Assembly (NCBI RefSeq): GCF_039524015.1
Contig: NZ_BAAAGF010000001.1
Span: forward strand, 372,001-436,000
Length of the DNA: 64,000 bases
Reading direction: 5' to 3'
Source: Gaetbulibacter_B jejuensis
GTDB lineage: Bacteria > Bacteroidota > Bacteroidia > Flavobacteriales > Flavobacteriaceae
Under the pieces are notes generated by a model, which searched no databases, had not been told where the DNA came from, and saw nothing but the letters and a program-made list of their open reading frames with translations. The position numbers were made by a program, and so were the translations under genes. Below, piece after piece: positions 34,843 through 43,064 of the stretch. Numbering within the stretch: position 1 is the first letter of the stretch; each line of letters opens with the position of its first letter.

Positions 34843-36672
34843 ATGAAGAGGATAGTTATTGTTATTTTTTTACTAAACTGTACATTATGTTTATCTCAAA
34901 CCTTTAATGATGGTGTTTTAGAATACACTGTTACTGATGGTTTAAATGTATCTGTAAATAAGTTAAATGATATATGCCCTATAGGTAATTTAACTATTCA
35001 AGAAACAATTACTAATAATAGTGTTACTTATACTGTAACTAGTATATCAAACTACGCTTTTTATTATTGTGATGAATTAGTAAATGTAACTTTACCAAAC
35101 TCCCTCACTAGCATAGGAGATTATGCTTTTTATTATTGTGAAGATTTAACAACTATAAATCTTCCAAATTCCCTTATTAGTATTGGAAGTAATACTTTTA
35201 GTTCTTGTACTGGATTAACAAGTATAAATCTTCCAAACTCTCTTACTAGTATTGGAAACAGAGCTTTTTCATATTGTTTAGGATTAACAAGTGTAAGTAT
35301 TCCAGATTCTCTCACTAGTATTGGAAATGGTATTTTTCATTTATGTTCAGGATTGACAAGTATAGATCTTCCAGATTCTCTTACTAGTATTGGAAATAGT
35401 ACTTTTGAGGGTTGTTCAGGATTAACAAATATAGATCTTCCAAATTCTCTTACTAGCATTGGAGATTATACTTTTAGTTCATGTACAGAATTAACAAATA
35501 TAGATCTTCCAGATTCTCTTACTAGTATTGGAGATTATACTTTTTCAAATTGTTTAGGATTAACAAGTATAAGTATTCCAAATTCTCTTACTAGCATTGG
35601 AAATAGTACTTTTGTGGGTTGTTCAGAATTGACAAGTATAGATCTTCCAAATTCTCTTACTAGCATTGGAGACTATACTTTTAGTTCATGTTCAGGATTA
35701 ACAAGTATAAGTATTCCAGATTCTCTTACTAGTATTGGAAATCAAACGTTTTTATATTGTACAGGATTAACAAATATAGATCTTCCAAACTCTCTCACTA
35801 GTATTGGAAATCAAACATTTTTAGGATGTACAGGTTTAACATGTATAACTTTTCCAAACTCAATTACTGAATTAGGCAATGGTACTTTTCAAGCATGTTC
35901 AGGATTAATAAATATAAACTTATCAAACTCTCTTACAACAATTGGTATTTCTGCCTTTGCAGATTGTGTAGAATTAACTAGTGTTAACTTCCCTGCATCT
36001 GTTTCAAGTATCAATTATTTTTCTTTTAATAATTGTAACAGTCTAGAAAGTGTTACAGTAAATAATAGTACACCTTTAACAATTGATAATTCTGTTTTTA
36101 ATTTTGTACCTACTGAAAATATCACACTATATGTACCAGTTGGAGCTGTGCCAGTTTATCAATCAACCGCTCAATGGCAAAATTTTAATCCAATTTTAGA
36201 ACAATTACCTTCTTCTGATCTTGCTTTTTTAGAAGTTATAGATGATATTTTAGGTAATTCTAACTGTTTAAATGTTTCTGCTGAACAACTTAATAGTATA
36301 AATGGGGTTTCAGGAGCAATTGATGGTGTAAACTATACAATAGCTTTACAAAGCGGAACATATATAGATGCAAATAATCCAACAGCTGCTGAAATACAAT
36401 TTATTATAAATCAAGTTAATAACGCATTAAGTTTAGATGAAAATATTTTATTAAGTTTAAGTTTATACCCAAACCCAACTAAAAATCAATTTACAATAAG
36501 TTTAAATGATTCTTCAGTTTTGAAAGAAGTAAAAATTTATAATTCATTAGGTCAATCAATTTTAACTTCTAAAGAAACCAATATTAACACTTCAAAATTA
36601 TCTAGTGGTACTTATATAGTTAAAATTTTTACATCAAAAGGAAGCGCTACTAAAAAACTAATTATTGAATAG
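34843..36672 (+). CDS. BspA-type leucine-rich repeat surface protein with T9SS tail
   Basis: A 609-residue secreted protein: signal peptide (about 1-19), 15 consecutive 23-residue BspA-like leucine-rich repeats (about 66-410, consensus LTSIGNxTFxxCxGLTSIDLPNS), a linker, and a C-terminal type IX secretion sorting domain (about 540-609, LSLYPNPTKNQFTI to GTYIVKIFTSKGSATKKL). The protein is probably exported and attached to the cell surface as an adhesin-like molecule; the ligand is unknown. Codon use is AT-rich like the neighbours. Confidence 0.9.
   Translation: MKRIVIVIFLLNCTLCLSQTFNDGVLEYTVTDGLNVSVNKLNDICPIGNLTIQETITNNSVTYTVTSISNYAFYYCDELVNVTLPNSLTSIGDYAFYYCEDLTTINLPNSLISIGSNTFSSCTGLTSINLPNSLTSIGNRAFSYCLGLTSVSIPDSLTSIGNGIFHLCSGLTSIDLPDSLTSIGNSTFEGCSGLTNIDLPNSLTSIGDYTFSSCTELTNIDLPDSLTSIGDYTFSNCLGLTSISIPNSLTSIGNSTFVGCSELTSIDLPNSLTSIGDYTFSSCSGLTSISIPDSLTSIGNQTFLYCTGLTNIDLPNSLTSIGNQTFLGCTGLTCITFPNSITELGNGTFQACSGLININLSNSLTTIGISAFADCVELTSVNFPASVSSINYFSFNNCNSLESVTVNNSTPLTIDNSVFNFVPTENITLYVPVGAVPVYQSTAQWQNFNPILEQLPSSDLAFLEVIDDILGNSNCLNVSAEQLNSINGVSGAIDGVNYTIALQSGTYIDANNPTAAEIQFIINQVNNALSLDENILLSLSLYPNPTKNQFTISLNDSSVLKEVKIYNSLGQSILTSKETNINTSKLSSGTYIVKIFTSKGSATKKLIIE
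35038..36072 (+). repeat. Tandem array of fifteen 69-bp coding repeats
   Basis: Fifteen units of exactly 69 bp (23 codons) in frame, with no indels. Repeats 3-12 are very similar at DNA level, for example the shared TCTTACTAGTATTGGA-like core, so slippage or recombination could change the repeat number. Confidence 0.88.
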
Positions 36673-36732
36673 AGAAATTATAGGCTTTTTATTATTTAAC
36701 TTTATTAAAATACTCAATTAATATATAAACCT

Positions 36733-36740
36733 TAGCTTTG
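36733..36740 (+). promoter_or_regulatory. Candidate -7 promoter element for rnr
   Basis: TAGCTTTG matches TAnnTTTG, 92 bp before the rnr ATG. The 12-mer TTAGCTTTGTAG around it recurs at the LysE-type gene (40105-40116). Confidence 0.45.
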
Positions 36741-36792
36741 TAGTAAATTTATAACCAGTACTTCACTTTTATTAGGTTATAAAATAACAGAT

Positions 36793-36812
36793 TCCTATCT
36801 TTAATTAGGAAA
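36793..36812. promoter_or_regulatory. Inverted repeat in the rnr leader
   Basis: Perfect arms TTCCTA and TAGGAA with an 8-nt spacer between the proposed transcription start and the rnr ATG. It could form a small leader hairpin or be a protein-binding site. The half-site TAGGAA also occurs in an inverted repeat at 40114-40131. Confidence 0.35.
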
Positions 36813-36832
36813 TGAAAATGATTACATAATAC

Positions 36833-39022
36833 ATGGCAAGAAAGAAAAAAAGGAAACCTTCACATAACAAGATTTCCAACCTTACTAATACAATCTTAAG
36901 TATTTTAAAAAAAGAGAAAAATAAAACGTTTAACTACAAACAAATAGCTGCTAAACTTGGTGTAAATGATGCCAGTAGCAGAAATCAAATTATAAAAAAA
37001 CTTCAGCAACTTAAAGCGAAACAAGAAATAGAAGAAGTAGATCGTGGTAAATTTAAAGCCATTGTTACTGCAGAATATCACACAGGTATTCTAGACTTAA
37101 ACGCAAAAGGTTCAGGTTACGTTATTTGTGACGATTTTGATGAAGACGTTTACATTGCTTCAAATAATATAAATAAAGCGTTAGATGGAGACGAAGTAGA
37201 ATTCTATGTTTATAAACGTCGTAAACGTGGTAAGTTTGAAGGTGAAATTACCGAAATTGTAAAACGTGCAAAAAGCGAATATGTTGGTGTCATTCAATTA
37301 CATAGCAACTATGCTTTTGTGGTTCCTGATAGCAATAAAATGTACAAAGATATTTTTGTACCAATTAATAAAACCTTTAAAGCTGAAGATGGTGACAAAG
37401 TACTAGTATCTCTTGAAGATTGGCCTGAAAAAGCCGATTCTCCTTACGGAAAAGTAATAAAAGTTCTAGGAAAACCAGGAGATCATAATACCGAAATTCA
37501 TGCCATTTTAGCTGAATATGGTTTGCCTTACGAATTCCCGTATGAGGTAGAAAATTATGCCAATAATATAGATACTTCAATCACGAAAGAAGAAATTGCT
37601 AAACGTCGTGATATGCGAGATGTACTGACGTTTACTATCGATCCTAAAGATGCTAAAGATTTTGATGATGCCTTATCATTTCAAGTGTTAGATGATGGTT
37701 TATATGAAGTTGGTATTCATATTGCCGATGTATCTCATTACGTAAAACCTGATACAGTTTTAGATGACGAAGCTTATGAGCGTGCTACTTCAGTATATTT
37801 AGTAGATCGCGTGGTACCAATGCTACCCGAAATTCTATCTAACAATGCATGTTCACTACGACCACATGAAGAAAAATATACCTTTTCAGCCGTTTTTAAA
37901 ATTAATGATAAAGCTGAAGTTAAAGACCAATGGTTTGGTAGGACAGTCACTTATAGTGATGCACGTTTTGCATACGAAGAAGCGCAAGCCATTATAGAAT
38001 CTAAAACAAACGAAATTCCTGCCGAAGTATCTTTAACAGGAAAAGCTTATAAAACCGATCAAAAAATAGCCGATGCTACATTAAAACTTGATGAATTGGC
38101 TAAAAAAATGCGTTCTAAACGTATGCGTTCTGGTGCTATTTCTTTTGATAAAGTAGAAGTGAAGTTCAACCTAGATGAAACCAATAATCCGGTTGGTGTG
38201 TTCTTTAAAACTTCAAAAGATGCTAACAAGTTAATTGAAGAATTTATGTTGTTAGCAAATAAAAAAGTAGCCGAATTTATAGGAAAGCAAAAGCCAGAAA
38301 AAACCTTTATATATCGTGTGCACGACGAACCAGACGATAGTAAATTGGCAGCTTTACAAAATATTGTTGGACGTTTTGGTTATAAACTCAATTTTAAAGA
38401 CCGAAAAAGTACAACAGCTTCATTAAACAATTTATTAAAAGACGTTGCTGGTAAAAAAGAGCAAAACCTGGTTGATACGCTTGCGATACGCAGTATGAGT
38501 AAAGCAGAGTATACCACGCACAACATAGGTCATTACGGATTAGCATTTGATTATTATAGTCATTTTACATCGCCTATACGTCGTTATCCTGATGTTATGG
38601 CACATCGTTTACTACAACATTATTTAGATGGCGGAAAAAGCGCTAATGAAGCTATTTATGAAGATAAATGTAAACATTCCAGTAATATGGAATATTTAGC
38701 CACAAAAGCTGAACGTGATAGTATCAAATACATGCAAATTAAATTTATGCAAGATCATAAAGACGAAGAATTTGTAGGCGTTATTTCAGGAGTGACAGAT
38801 TGGGGAATTTATGTAGAAATTATTGATAACAAATGCGAAGGTATGGTTCGAATTCGTGATATAAAAGACGATTATTACGAGTTTGACGAAAGTCAATACG
38901 CTATTGTAGGTCGTGAAACCAAAAACATGTATCAATTAGGTGATGAAGTGATTGTAAAAGTAAAAGAAACCGATTTAGTTAAAAAGCATTTAGATTTTAC
39001 ATTAATAGGAAAACACGAGTAA
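36833..39022 (+). CDS. rnr: Ribonuclease R
   Basis: Processive 3'-5' exoribonuclease for structured RNA. The 729-residue protein has a basic N-terminus (ARKKKRKPSHNK) with a winged-helix RNase R N-terminal domain (about 15-65), two cold-shock domains (about 70-230), the RNB catalytic domain with DPKDAKDFDDALSF (the metal-binding aspartates), and a C-terminal S1 domain (about 643-727). This is the normal family order and length. The stop is 1 bp before the ATG of the YbjQ-like gene, so the two are probably coupled. Confidence 0.95.
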   Translation: MARKKKRKPSHNKISNLTNTILSILKKEKNKTFNYKQIAAKLGVNDASSRNQIIKKLQQLKAKQEIEEVDRGKFKAIVTAEYHTGILDLNAKGSGYVICDDFDEDVYIASNNINKALDGDEVEFYVYKRRKRGKFEGEITEIVKRAKSEYVGVIQLHSNYAFVVPDSNKMYKDIFVPINKTFKAEDGDKVLVSLEDWPEKADSPYGKVIKVLGKPGDHNTEIHAILAEYGLPYEFPYEVENYANNIDTSITKEEIAKRRDMRDVLTFTIDPKDAKDFDDALSFQVLDDGLYEVGIHIADVSHYVKPDTVLDDEAYERATSVYLVDRVVPMLPEILSNNACSLRPHEEKYTFSAVFKINDKAEVKDQWFGRTVTYSDARFAYEEAQAIIESKTNEIPAEVSLTGKAYKTDQKIADATLKLDELAKKMRSKRMRSGAISFDKVEVKFNLDETNNPVGVFFKTSKDANKLIEEFMLLANKKVAEFIGKQKPEKTFIYRVHDEPDDSKLAALQNIVGRFGYKLNFKDRKSTTASLNNLLKDVAGKKEQNLVDTLAIRSMSKAEYTTHNIGHYGLAFDYYSHFTSPIRRYPDVMAHRLLQHYLDGGKSANEAIYEDKCKHSSNMEYLATKAERDSIKYMQIKFMQDHKDEEFVGVISGVTDWGIYVEIIDNKCEGMVRIRDIKDDYYEFDESQYAIVGRETKNMYQLGDEVIVKVKETDLVKKHLDFTLIGKHE

Positions 39023-39023
39023 T

Positions 39024-39323
39024 ATGATTTTAACAACCACAAATACCATTGAAGGACATCAAATTATAGATTATTTAGGTTTAGTCACTGGCGTAGGCGT
39101 AAACAGTAAAAAAGTATCATTTACGTTTAGTATGGATAAATTTTATAACTCGTTAGAGCAAAGTATTAACGAGGTTAAAGAAGATGCTTTTCAAAAATTA
39201 CAACAAAATGCAATCAATTTAAAAGCAAATGCTGTAGTTGGAATACATTTAGACATAGAAACTTTTCCTAACACAACAGCCATAATAGTTTCAGTAACAG
39301 GAACCGCAGTTTCTGTGGCTTAA
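39024..39323 (+). CDS. YbjQ/UPF0145 family protein
   Basis: A 99-residue protein of the YbjQ family (UPF0145, domain also called heavy-metal-binding domain). It opens ILTTTNTIEGHQIIDYLGLVTG and ends AIIVSVTGTAVSV, and the core LKANAVVGIHLDIETF carries the NAVVGxxxD motif. Members form pentameric rings; the function is unknown. The start lies 1 bp after the rnr stop. Confidence 0.85.
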   Translation: MILTTTNTIEGHQIIDYLGLVTGVGVNSKKVSFTFSMDKFYNSLEQSINEVKEDAFQKLQQNAINLKANAVVGIHLDIETFPNTTAIIVSVTGTAVSVA

Positions 39324-39412
39324 TTCAATTTTTGGTACAATTACTGTAACAATAACGTTTTTATAACATCTTTACTATAATAGTACACGTAAATATAATA
39401 AAACACATACAC

Positions 39413-40087
39413 ATGAAAACGTTTATAACCATTGCATTTATAGCATTAACTTCAATTATAACAGCACAAAATCCTAAAGAAAAAGGAGTAGGAGATTTTA
39501 CCGAAGTAAAAGTTTTTGATAGGATAGAAGTGAATTTAGTTAAATCAGACGTTAACAAAGTTGAAATCACAGGAGATGATATTGATGATGTAGAAGTTAT
39601 CAATAAAGATGGAAAACTTAAAATAAGAATGAAGTTTAATAAAATCTTTAATGGTGACAGAACATTTGTTGCTGTACATTACACAAAGTTAGATATTATT
39701 GATGGTAACGAAGGTGCTTTTATTTCTTCAAATGAGCTTATAAAACAAGATTATATAGAACTGAAATCTCAAGAAGGTGCTCGACTTAAAATAGGATTGG
39801 ATGTTAAAAAAGTTGACATCAAAGCAGTTTCTGGTGGAGTAGTTGAAACCAGAGGTAAAGCCGAATCTCAAGATATAGTACTTAACACAGGAGGTGTTTA
39901 TGAAGGTAAAGCTTTCGAGACCCAAAATACTACTGTAAGTATTAAAGCAGCTGGTGAAGCAGATGTTAATGCATCTAAATTAGTTGATGCTAAAGTTAGA
40001 GCAGGAGGAGATGTAAATATTTATGGAAGTCCTGCTACAGTAAACGAAGACACAATGTTAGGTGGAAGAATTAAACGTATGAACTAA
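39413..40087 (+). CDS. DUF2807 head-GIN-domain exported protein
   Basis: A 224-residue exported protein with a signal peptide (about 1-19, IITAQ) and a right-handed beta-helix-like DUF2807 (head GIN) domain, seen in the motif FTEVKVFDRIEVNLVKSDVNKVEITG and the later repeated glycine turns. Such proteins are frequent in Bacteroidota and annotated as putative auto-transporter adhesin; no autotransporter barrel is present here. Function is unknown. Confidence 0.82.
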   Translation: MKTFITIAFIALTSIITAQNPKEKGVGDFTEVKVFDRIEVNLVKSDVNKVEITGDDIDDVEVINKDGKLKIRMKFNKIFNGDRTFVAVHYTKLDIIDGNEGAFISSNELIKQDYIELKSQEGARLKIGLDVKKVDIKAVSGGVVETRGKAESQDIVLNTGGVYEGKAFETQNTTVSIKAAGEADVNASKLVDAKVRAGGDVNIYGSPATVNEDTMLGGRIKRMN

Positions 40088-40105
40088 TTAATACGTCTTT
40101 TTTAT

Positions 40106-40113
40106 TAGCTTTG
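40106..40113 (+). promoter_or_regulatory. Candidate -7 promoter element for the LysE-type gene
   Basis: TAGCTTTG matches TAnnTTTG and ends 19 bp before the ATG at 40133, so the leader would be short (about 14 nt). Confidence 0.5.
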
Positions 40114-40131
40114 TAGGAAACTTATTTCCTA
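40114..40131. promoter_or_regulatory. Inverted repeat at the LysE-type gene start
   Basis: Perfect 7-bp arms TAGGAAA and TTTCCTA around CTTA, ending 1 bp before the start codon and overlapping the predicted transcription start. Its position suits a repressor operator; a ribosome-site hairpin is the alternative. Confidence 0.45.
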
Positions 40132-40132
40132 T

Positions 40133-40807
40133 ATGTTTGATGATATTTTAGCTGCAATTCCCTTTGGAATAATCCTAGCATTCACTATTGGTCCAGTATT
40201 TTTTGTACTGCTCGAAACTAGTGCTACCAAAGGATTTAAAAGCGCTTTAGTATTTGATTTTGGAGTTATTTTTGCTGATATTGTTTTTATCCTAGTCGCT
40301 TTTTATAGTACTAATAAGCTTATCGATAAGATAAAAGACGATCCTAATTTCTTAATTTTTGGTGGTGCTCTTTTAGTGGTTTATGGTGTTATTTCTTTTA
40401 TAAAAACATCAAAATCCTTCCGTACAATTGTTAGAGAATATCATAAAGTTGAAATGCCTAAAAATGCATATGGTAAATTATTCATTAAAGGATTTTTACT
40501 CAATTTTATCAATATAGGAGTACTTTTAGGATGGTTAGGATTTATCGTTATAGGAAGTTCTATTACCGAATCTGAAAATGGAGTTACAGTTTTTATAGCT
40601 ACAATGCTTACCGTTTATTTTCTTGTAGATTTAGTGAAAATAGCTATCGCAAAAAGATTACGTAACAAATTAACACCAAGACTCATTTACAAAACTAAAA
40701 AAATCATTGCTTTAGTGATTTTAGGTTTTGGTGTATTATTATTAGTTCAAGGTATATTTCCTAAAGGAAAAGAACGCATTCAAGAAGAAATTGAACATAG
40801 ACTATAA
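40133..40807 (+). CDS. LysE/RhtB-family exporter
   Basis: A 224-residue inner-membrane protein with about six helices. It begins with the LysE pattern AIPFGIILAFTIGPVFFVLLETSATKGFKSALVFDFG, including the GP motif, and continues with helices about 39-60, 72-90, 113-132, 141-160 and 185-205. The family exports amino acids or related small molecules; the substrate is unknown. An inverted repeat overlaps the start region, suggesting ligand-responsive control. Confidence 0.87.
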   Translation: MFDDILAAIPFGIILAFTIGPVFFVLLETSATKGFKSALVFDFGVIFADIVFILVAFYSTNKLIDKIKDDPNFLIFGGALLVVYGVISFIKTSKSFRTIVREYHKVEMPKNAYGKLFIKGFLLNFINIGVLLGWLGFIVIGSSITESENGVTVFIATMLTVYFLVDLVKIAIAKRLRNKLTPRLIYKTKKIIALVILGFGVLLLVQGIFPKGKERIQEEIEHRL

Positions 40808-40867
40808 AAACAGGCTATTTGAATGACACTTTCCAGACAACCCTTATTTAGACACCAAGTGGATTCG

Positions 40868-40884
40868 AAAAACTGACTGTTTTT
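40868..40884. terminator. Weak hairpin between convergent genes
   Basis: Short arms AAAAAC and GTTTTT around TGACT between the LysE-type and propeller genes; possible bidirectional terminator but the stem is AT-rich. Confidence 0.35.
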
Positions 40885-40886
40885 AA

Positions 40887-41936
40887 TTAATTTTTTATAA
40901 ACTTATTATAATACATTTCCGAAGTATTTTTAATTTTTAAAATATACATTCCAGGTATTAAATTATTGGTTTCAATCGTTTTGATAGCATTGCCAGATTG
41001 AACTTCAACGCCATTCATGTTTACTATAGAATATGAAGTTTCAATTTTTAGACCTTTAATTTTTAGTTCATTTTTAACAGGGTTTGGCCATATAGACAAA
41101 TTGTTTTCTAATGAAATACCTTCCATAGATAATGTAATTGCATCTAAAGTAATGACTCTATTACCTAATAATTCAGTAATATGCAATTCATTGTTATATT
41201 TAGCAAAACCAACGGGATATGATAATCCTGTTTGTATCACATTCAAAGAAGGGGAAGTAAGACTAATATCCACATTAGAAATTCGACCAGTACTATCAGC
41301 AATGTATAATAGGTTATTATCAATAAATAACCCAAATACATAATTTAAACCAGCAATAACATTTGATGCTGTTGGGTTGTTTATAGATGTATCTGCCTTT
41401 ACAACTTTTCCACCATTATAATCTGAAATATACAATTCATCATTATGCATCAATAGACTAGAAGGATTTGTTAATCCAGAAACGAAAGTTTCAGGAGTAG
41501 GTGAGTAGTCGGTAATATTTATTTTTGAGACTTTATTACCATTAAATTCAGCAATATAAAGATCATTACCATTTAAAGCTAAACCATAAGGCACGCTCAC
41601 ACCTGTAACAACAGTTGTAATTACTGGATTATTTTGTGTTATATCTATTTTAATGATTCTGTTGGAAGCACTTTCAGCAATATATAAGTCGTTCCCATTT
41701 AGTGCAAGACCATAAGGAGAATTAACATTGCTTAAAACTGTAACAGGAGTTGGAGAATTAGAAGAAAGATCAACCTTAGATATTTTATTTCCATAAAATT
41801 CAGCGATATATAAATCGTTGCCATTCAAAACCATTTCAGTTGGACCATTAAAGCCATTTACAACTTGATTTACTTGACTATGCATCTTAAAGAAGCAAAG
41901 TATAGCTAGCATAAATAATATGTAATTTTTTTTCAT
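40887..41936 (-). CDS. Secreted beta-propeller protein with T9SS sorting domain
   Basis: A 349-residue protein with a signal peptide (about 1-20, KMHSQ), about six to seven propeller blades of roughly 40 residues with the recurring LALNGNDLYIAE...NKISKIDI pattern (NHL/SMP-30-like), and a C-terminal Por/type IX sorting domain (about 278-349, LSIWPNPVKNELKI to GMYILKIKNTSE). It is probably exported through the T9SS and kept at the cell surface; the ligand is unknown. It is convergent with the LysE-type gene. Confidence 0.87.
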   Translation of the reverse strand: MKKNYILFMLAILCFFKMHSQVNQVVNGFNGPTEMVLNGNDLYIAEFYGNKISKVDLSSNSPTPVTVLSNVNSPYGLALNGNDLYIAESASNRIIKIDITQNNPVITTVVTGVSVPYGLALNGNDLYIAEFNGNKVSKINITDYSPTPETFVSGLTNPSSLLMHNDELYISDYNGGKVVKADTSINNPTASNVIAGLNYVFGLFIDNNLLYIADSTGRISNVDISLTSPSLNVIQTGLSYPVGFAKYNNELHITELLGNRVITLDAITLSMEGISLENNLSIWPNPVKNELKIKGLKIETSYSIVNMNGVEVQSGNAIKTIETNNLIPGMYILKIKNTSEMYYNKFIKN

Positions 41937-42100
41937 AGTTTTTAATTTTTGTGAAGTGTAAAAATATAATCATATTGTATTGCCATCAATACGTAATTTG
42001 TCGTATTTTTTTTACAACTTCATTAGCAAATAGTTTTTAGAAAGCACTAATGATGTAAGGTAAAAAGGACAGGAATGAAAACTAAAGGTTATTATAATAA

Positions 42101-42134
42101 AAAAAACCTTCAAGCAAATACTTGAAGGTTTTTT
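42101..42134. terminator. Strong bidirectional terminator after tRNA-Cys
   Basis: A perfect 14-bp stem (arms AAAAAACCTTCAAG and CTTGAAGGTTTTTT, loop CAAATA) with T-runs in both directions. It lies directly after the tRNA-Cys 3' end. Confidence 0.88.
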
Positions 42135-42135
42135 G

Positions 42136-42206
42136 AGGCGTCAAGCGGATTCGAACCGCTGTAGAAGGTTTTGCAGACCTCTGCCTAGCCACTCGGCCAT
42201 GACGCC
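42136..42206 (-). tRNA. tRNA-Cys (GCA)
   Basis: The minus strand folds as a 71-nt cloverleaf: acceptor GGCGTCA with TGACGCC, anticodon loop CTGCAAA (GCA), T-loop TTCGAAT and discriminator U73, which is the cysteine identity base. CCA is not encoded. It is followed by a strong terminator at 42101-42134. Confidence 0.96.
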
Positions 42207-42212
42207 AATTAT

Positions 42213-42228
42213 TTCTGCGAAAGCAGAA
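42213..42228. repeat. Small GAAA-loop hairpin, possible dispersed element fragment
   Basis: TTCTGC-GAAA-GCAGAA, a perfect 6-bp stem, between folB and tRNA-Cys. From memory it resembles the CCTGCGAAAGCAGG hairpin that is scattered through flavobacterial genomes; only one copy is in the window. Confidence 0.4.
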
Positions 42229-42297
42229 CTCTCAATTTTCTTAAATAGAAAATAAGAGTTGGCAAATGTAAAAAAAATAAAGTTTTTACACTATTTA

Positions 42298-42663
42298 CTA
42301 CTTATTTTTTCGTCTTTCTGTCATTTTTATCGTTACCATTTCTACGTCACCACCTATTGGAGGGTTTAATTTACTTACACAAACAGTAACCTTTTTAACC
42401 TTTTTATCTTCTTTTAAAATACGCTTAATGATGCGTTTAGCAACAGTTTCAAGAAGGTGAGATGGTTGTCCCATTTCCTCTCTTACAATTCTGTTTAAAA
42501 ACACATAATCTACAGTATCACTTAAAGCATCAGTTTTAGCAGATTCTTTTAAATTAGCTTCAACTTCTAAATCTACTCTATAATCACTACCAATTTTTGT
42601 TTCTTCTGTAAGACATCCATGGTGTGCATAAATCCTTATGTTTTCAACTTTTATAATTCCCAT
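42298..42663 (-). CDS. folB: Dihydroneopterin aldolase
   Basis: Cleaves 7,8-dihydroneopterin in folate synthesis. I choose the ATG at 42663, giving a 121-residue protein that begins MGIIKVENIRIYAHHGCLTEE, the usual FolB N-terminus; the frame opens six codons earlier. The conserved segments VDYVFLNRIVREEMGQPSHLLE and KLNPPIGGDVEMVTIKM agree with the family. It is 66 bp downstream of the zinc-ribbon gene and 92 bp upstream of tRNA-Cys on the same strand. Confidence 0.92.
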   Translation of the reverse strand: MGIIKVENIRIYAHHGCLTEETKIGSDYRVDLEVEANLKESAKTDALSDTVDYVFLNRIVREEMGQPSHLLETVAKRIIKRILKEDKKVKKVTVCVSKLNPPIGGDVEMVTIKMTERRKNK

Positions 42664-42729
42664 AAAACAAAAATAAGACACCTTTAGTCACTTCGGGTAA
42701 ATTTCTGAAAGAAATTTGTATCGATAAAG

Positions 42730-42939
42730 TTAATTAGTAAAGAAATCAAATACGTTGCTTATTGCGCTAGTTTTGGTTTTATAAAATTCTGTATACGTAC
42801 AGCGTTCGCAGGTTACTGCTGTAAATTTCTGATTTTGAACATCAAATATTTTAGACCATGTTCCACCAGTAGCGCGCATTTGCCCTACTTTATATGTTTT
42901 GTTGTGACATTTTGGACATTCGTAATTTTTATGTTGCAT
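42730..42939 (-). CDS. Zinc-ribbon protein
   Basis: A 69-residue protein with two CxxC pairs: CPKC (residues 8-11) and CERC (about 44-47), which form a zinc ribbon, and the family motif GQMRATGGTWSKIFDVQNQKFTAVTC. It matches the short zinc-ribbon nucleic-acid-binding-like family (DUF2082 type). Its role is unknown. It lies between glnS (divergent) and folB. Confidence 0.8.
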   Translation of the reverse strand: MQHKNYECPKCHNKTYKVGQMRATGGTWSKIFDVQNQKFTAVTCERCTYTEFYKTKTSAISNVFDFFTN

Positions 42940-43027
42940 GGTTTTTGGTTTTATTTATAGGTAGTAAAAACAATTGATATGTTACATTTTATAAGCTATT
43001 GCAACATTAAATTCGTATAAATTTATC

Positions 43028-43035
43028 TAATTTTG
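43028..43035 (+). promoter_or_regulatory. Candidate -7 promoter element for glnS
   Basis: TAATTTTG matches TAnnTTTG, 29 bp before the ATG. The nearest upstream TTG (42999-43001) is 26 bp away, a little too far for the usual 17-23. Confidence 0.5.
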
Positions 43036-43064
43036 TATTTCTCATTTTGAAGGTAAAATAGATT

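Noticed and set aside
40841..40872. Possible tRNA T-arm fragment (GGATTCGAA) between the LysE-type and propeller genes
   Set aside because: Only nine bases resemble the T-arm; no other tRNA parts or repeat boundaries are seen, so an attachment-site remnant is unsupported.
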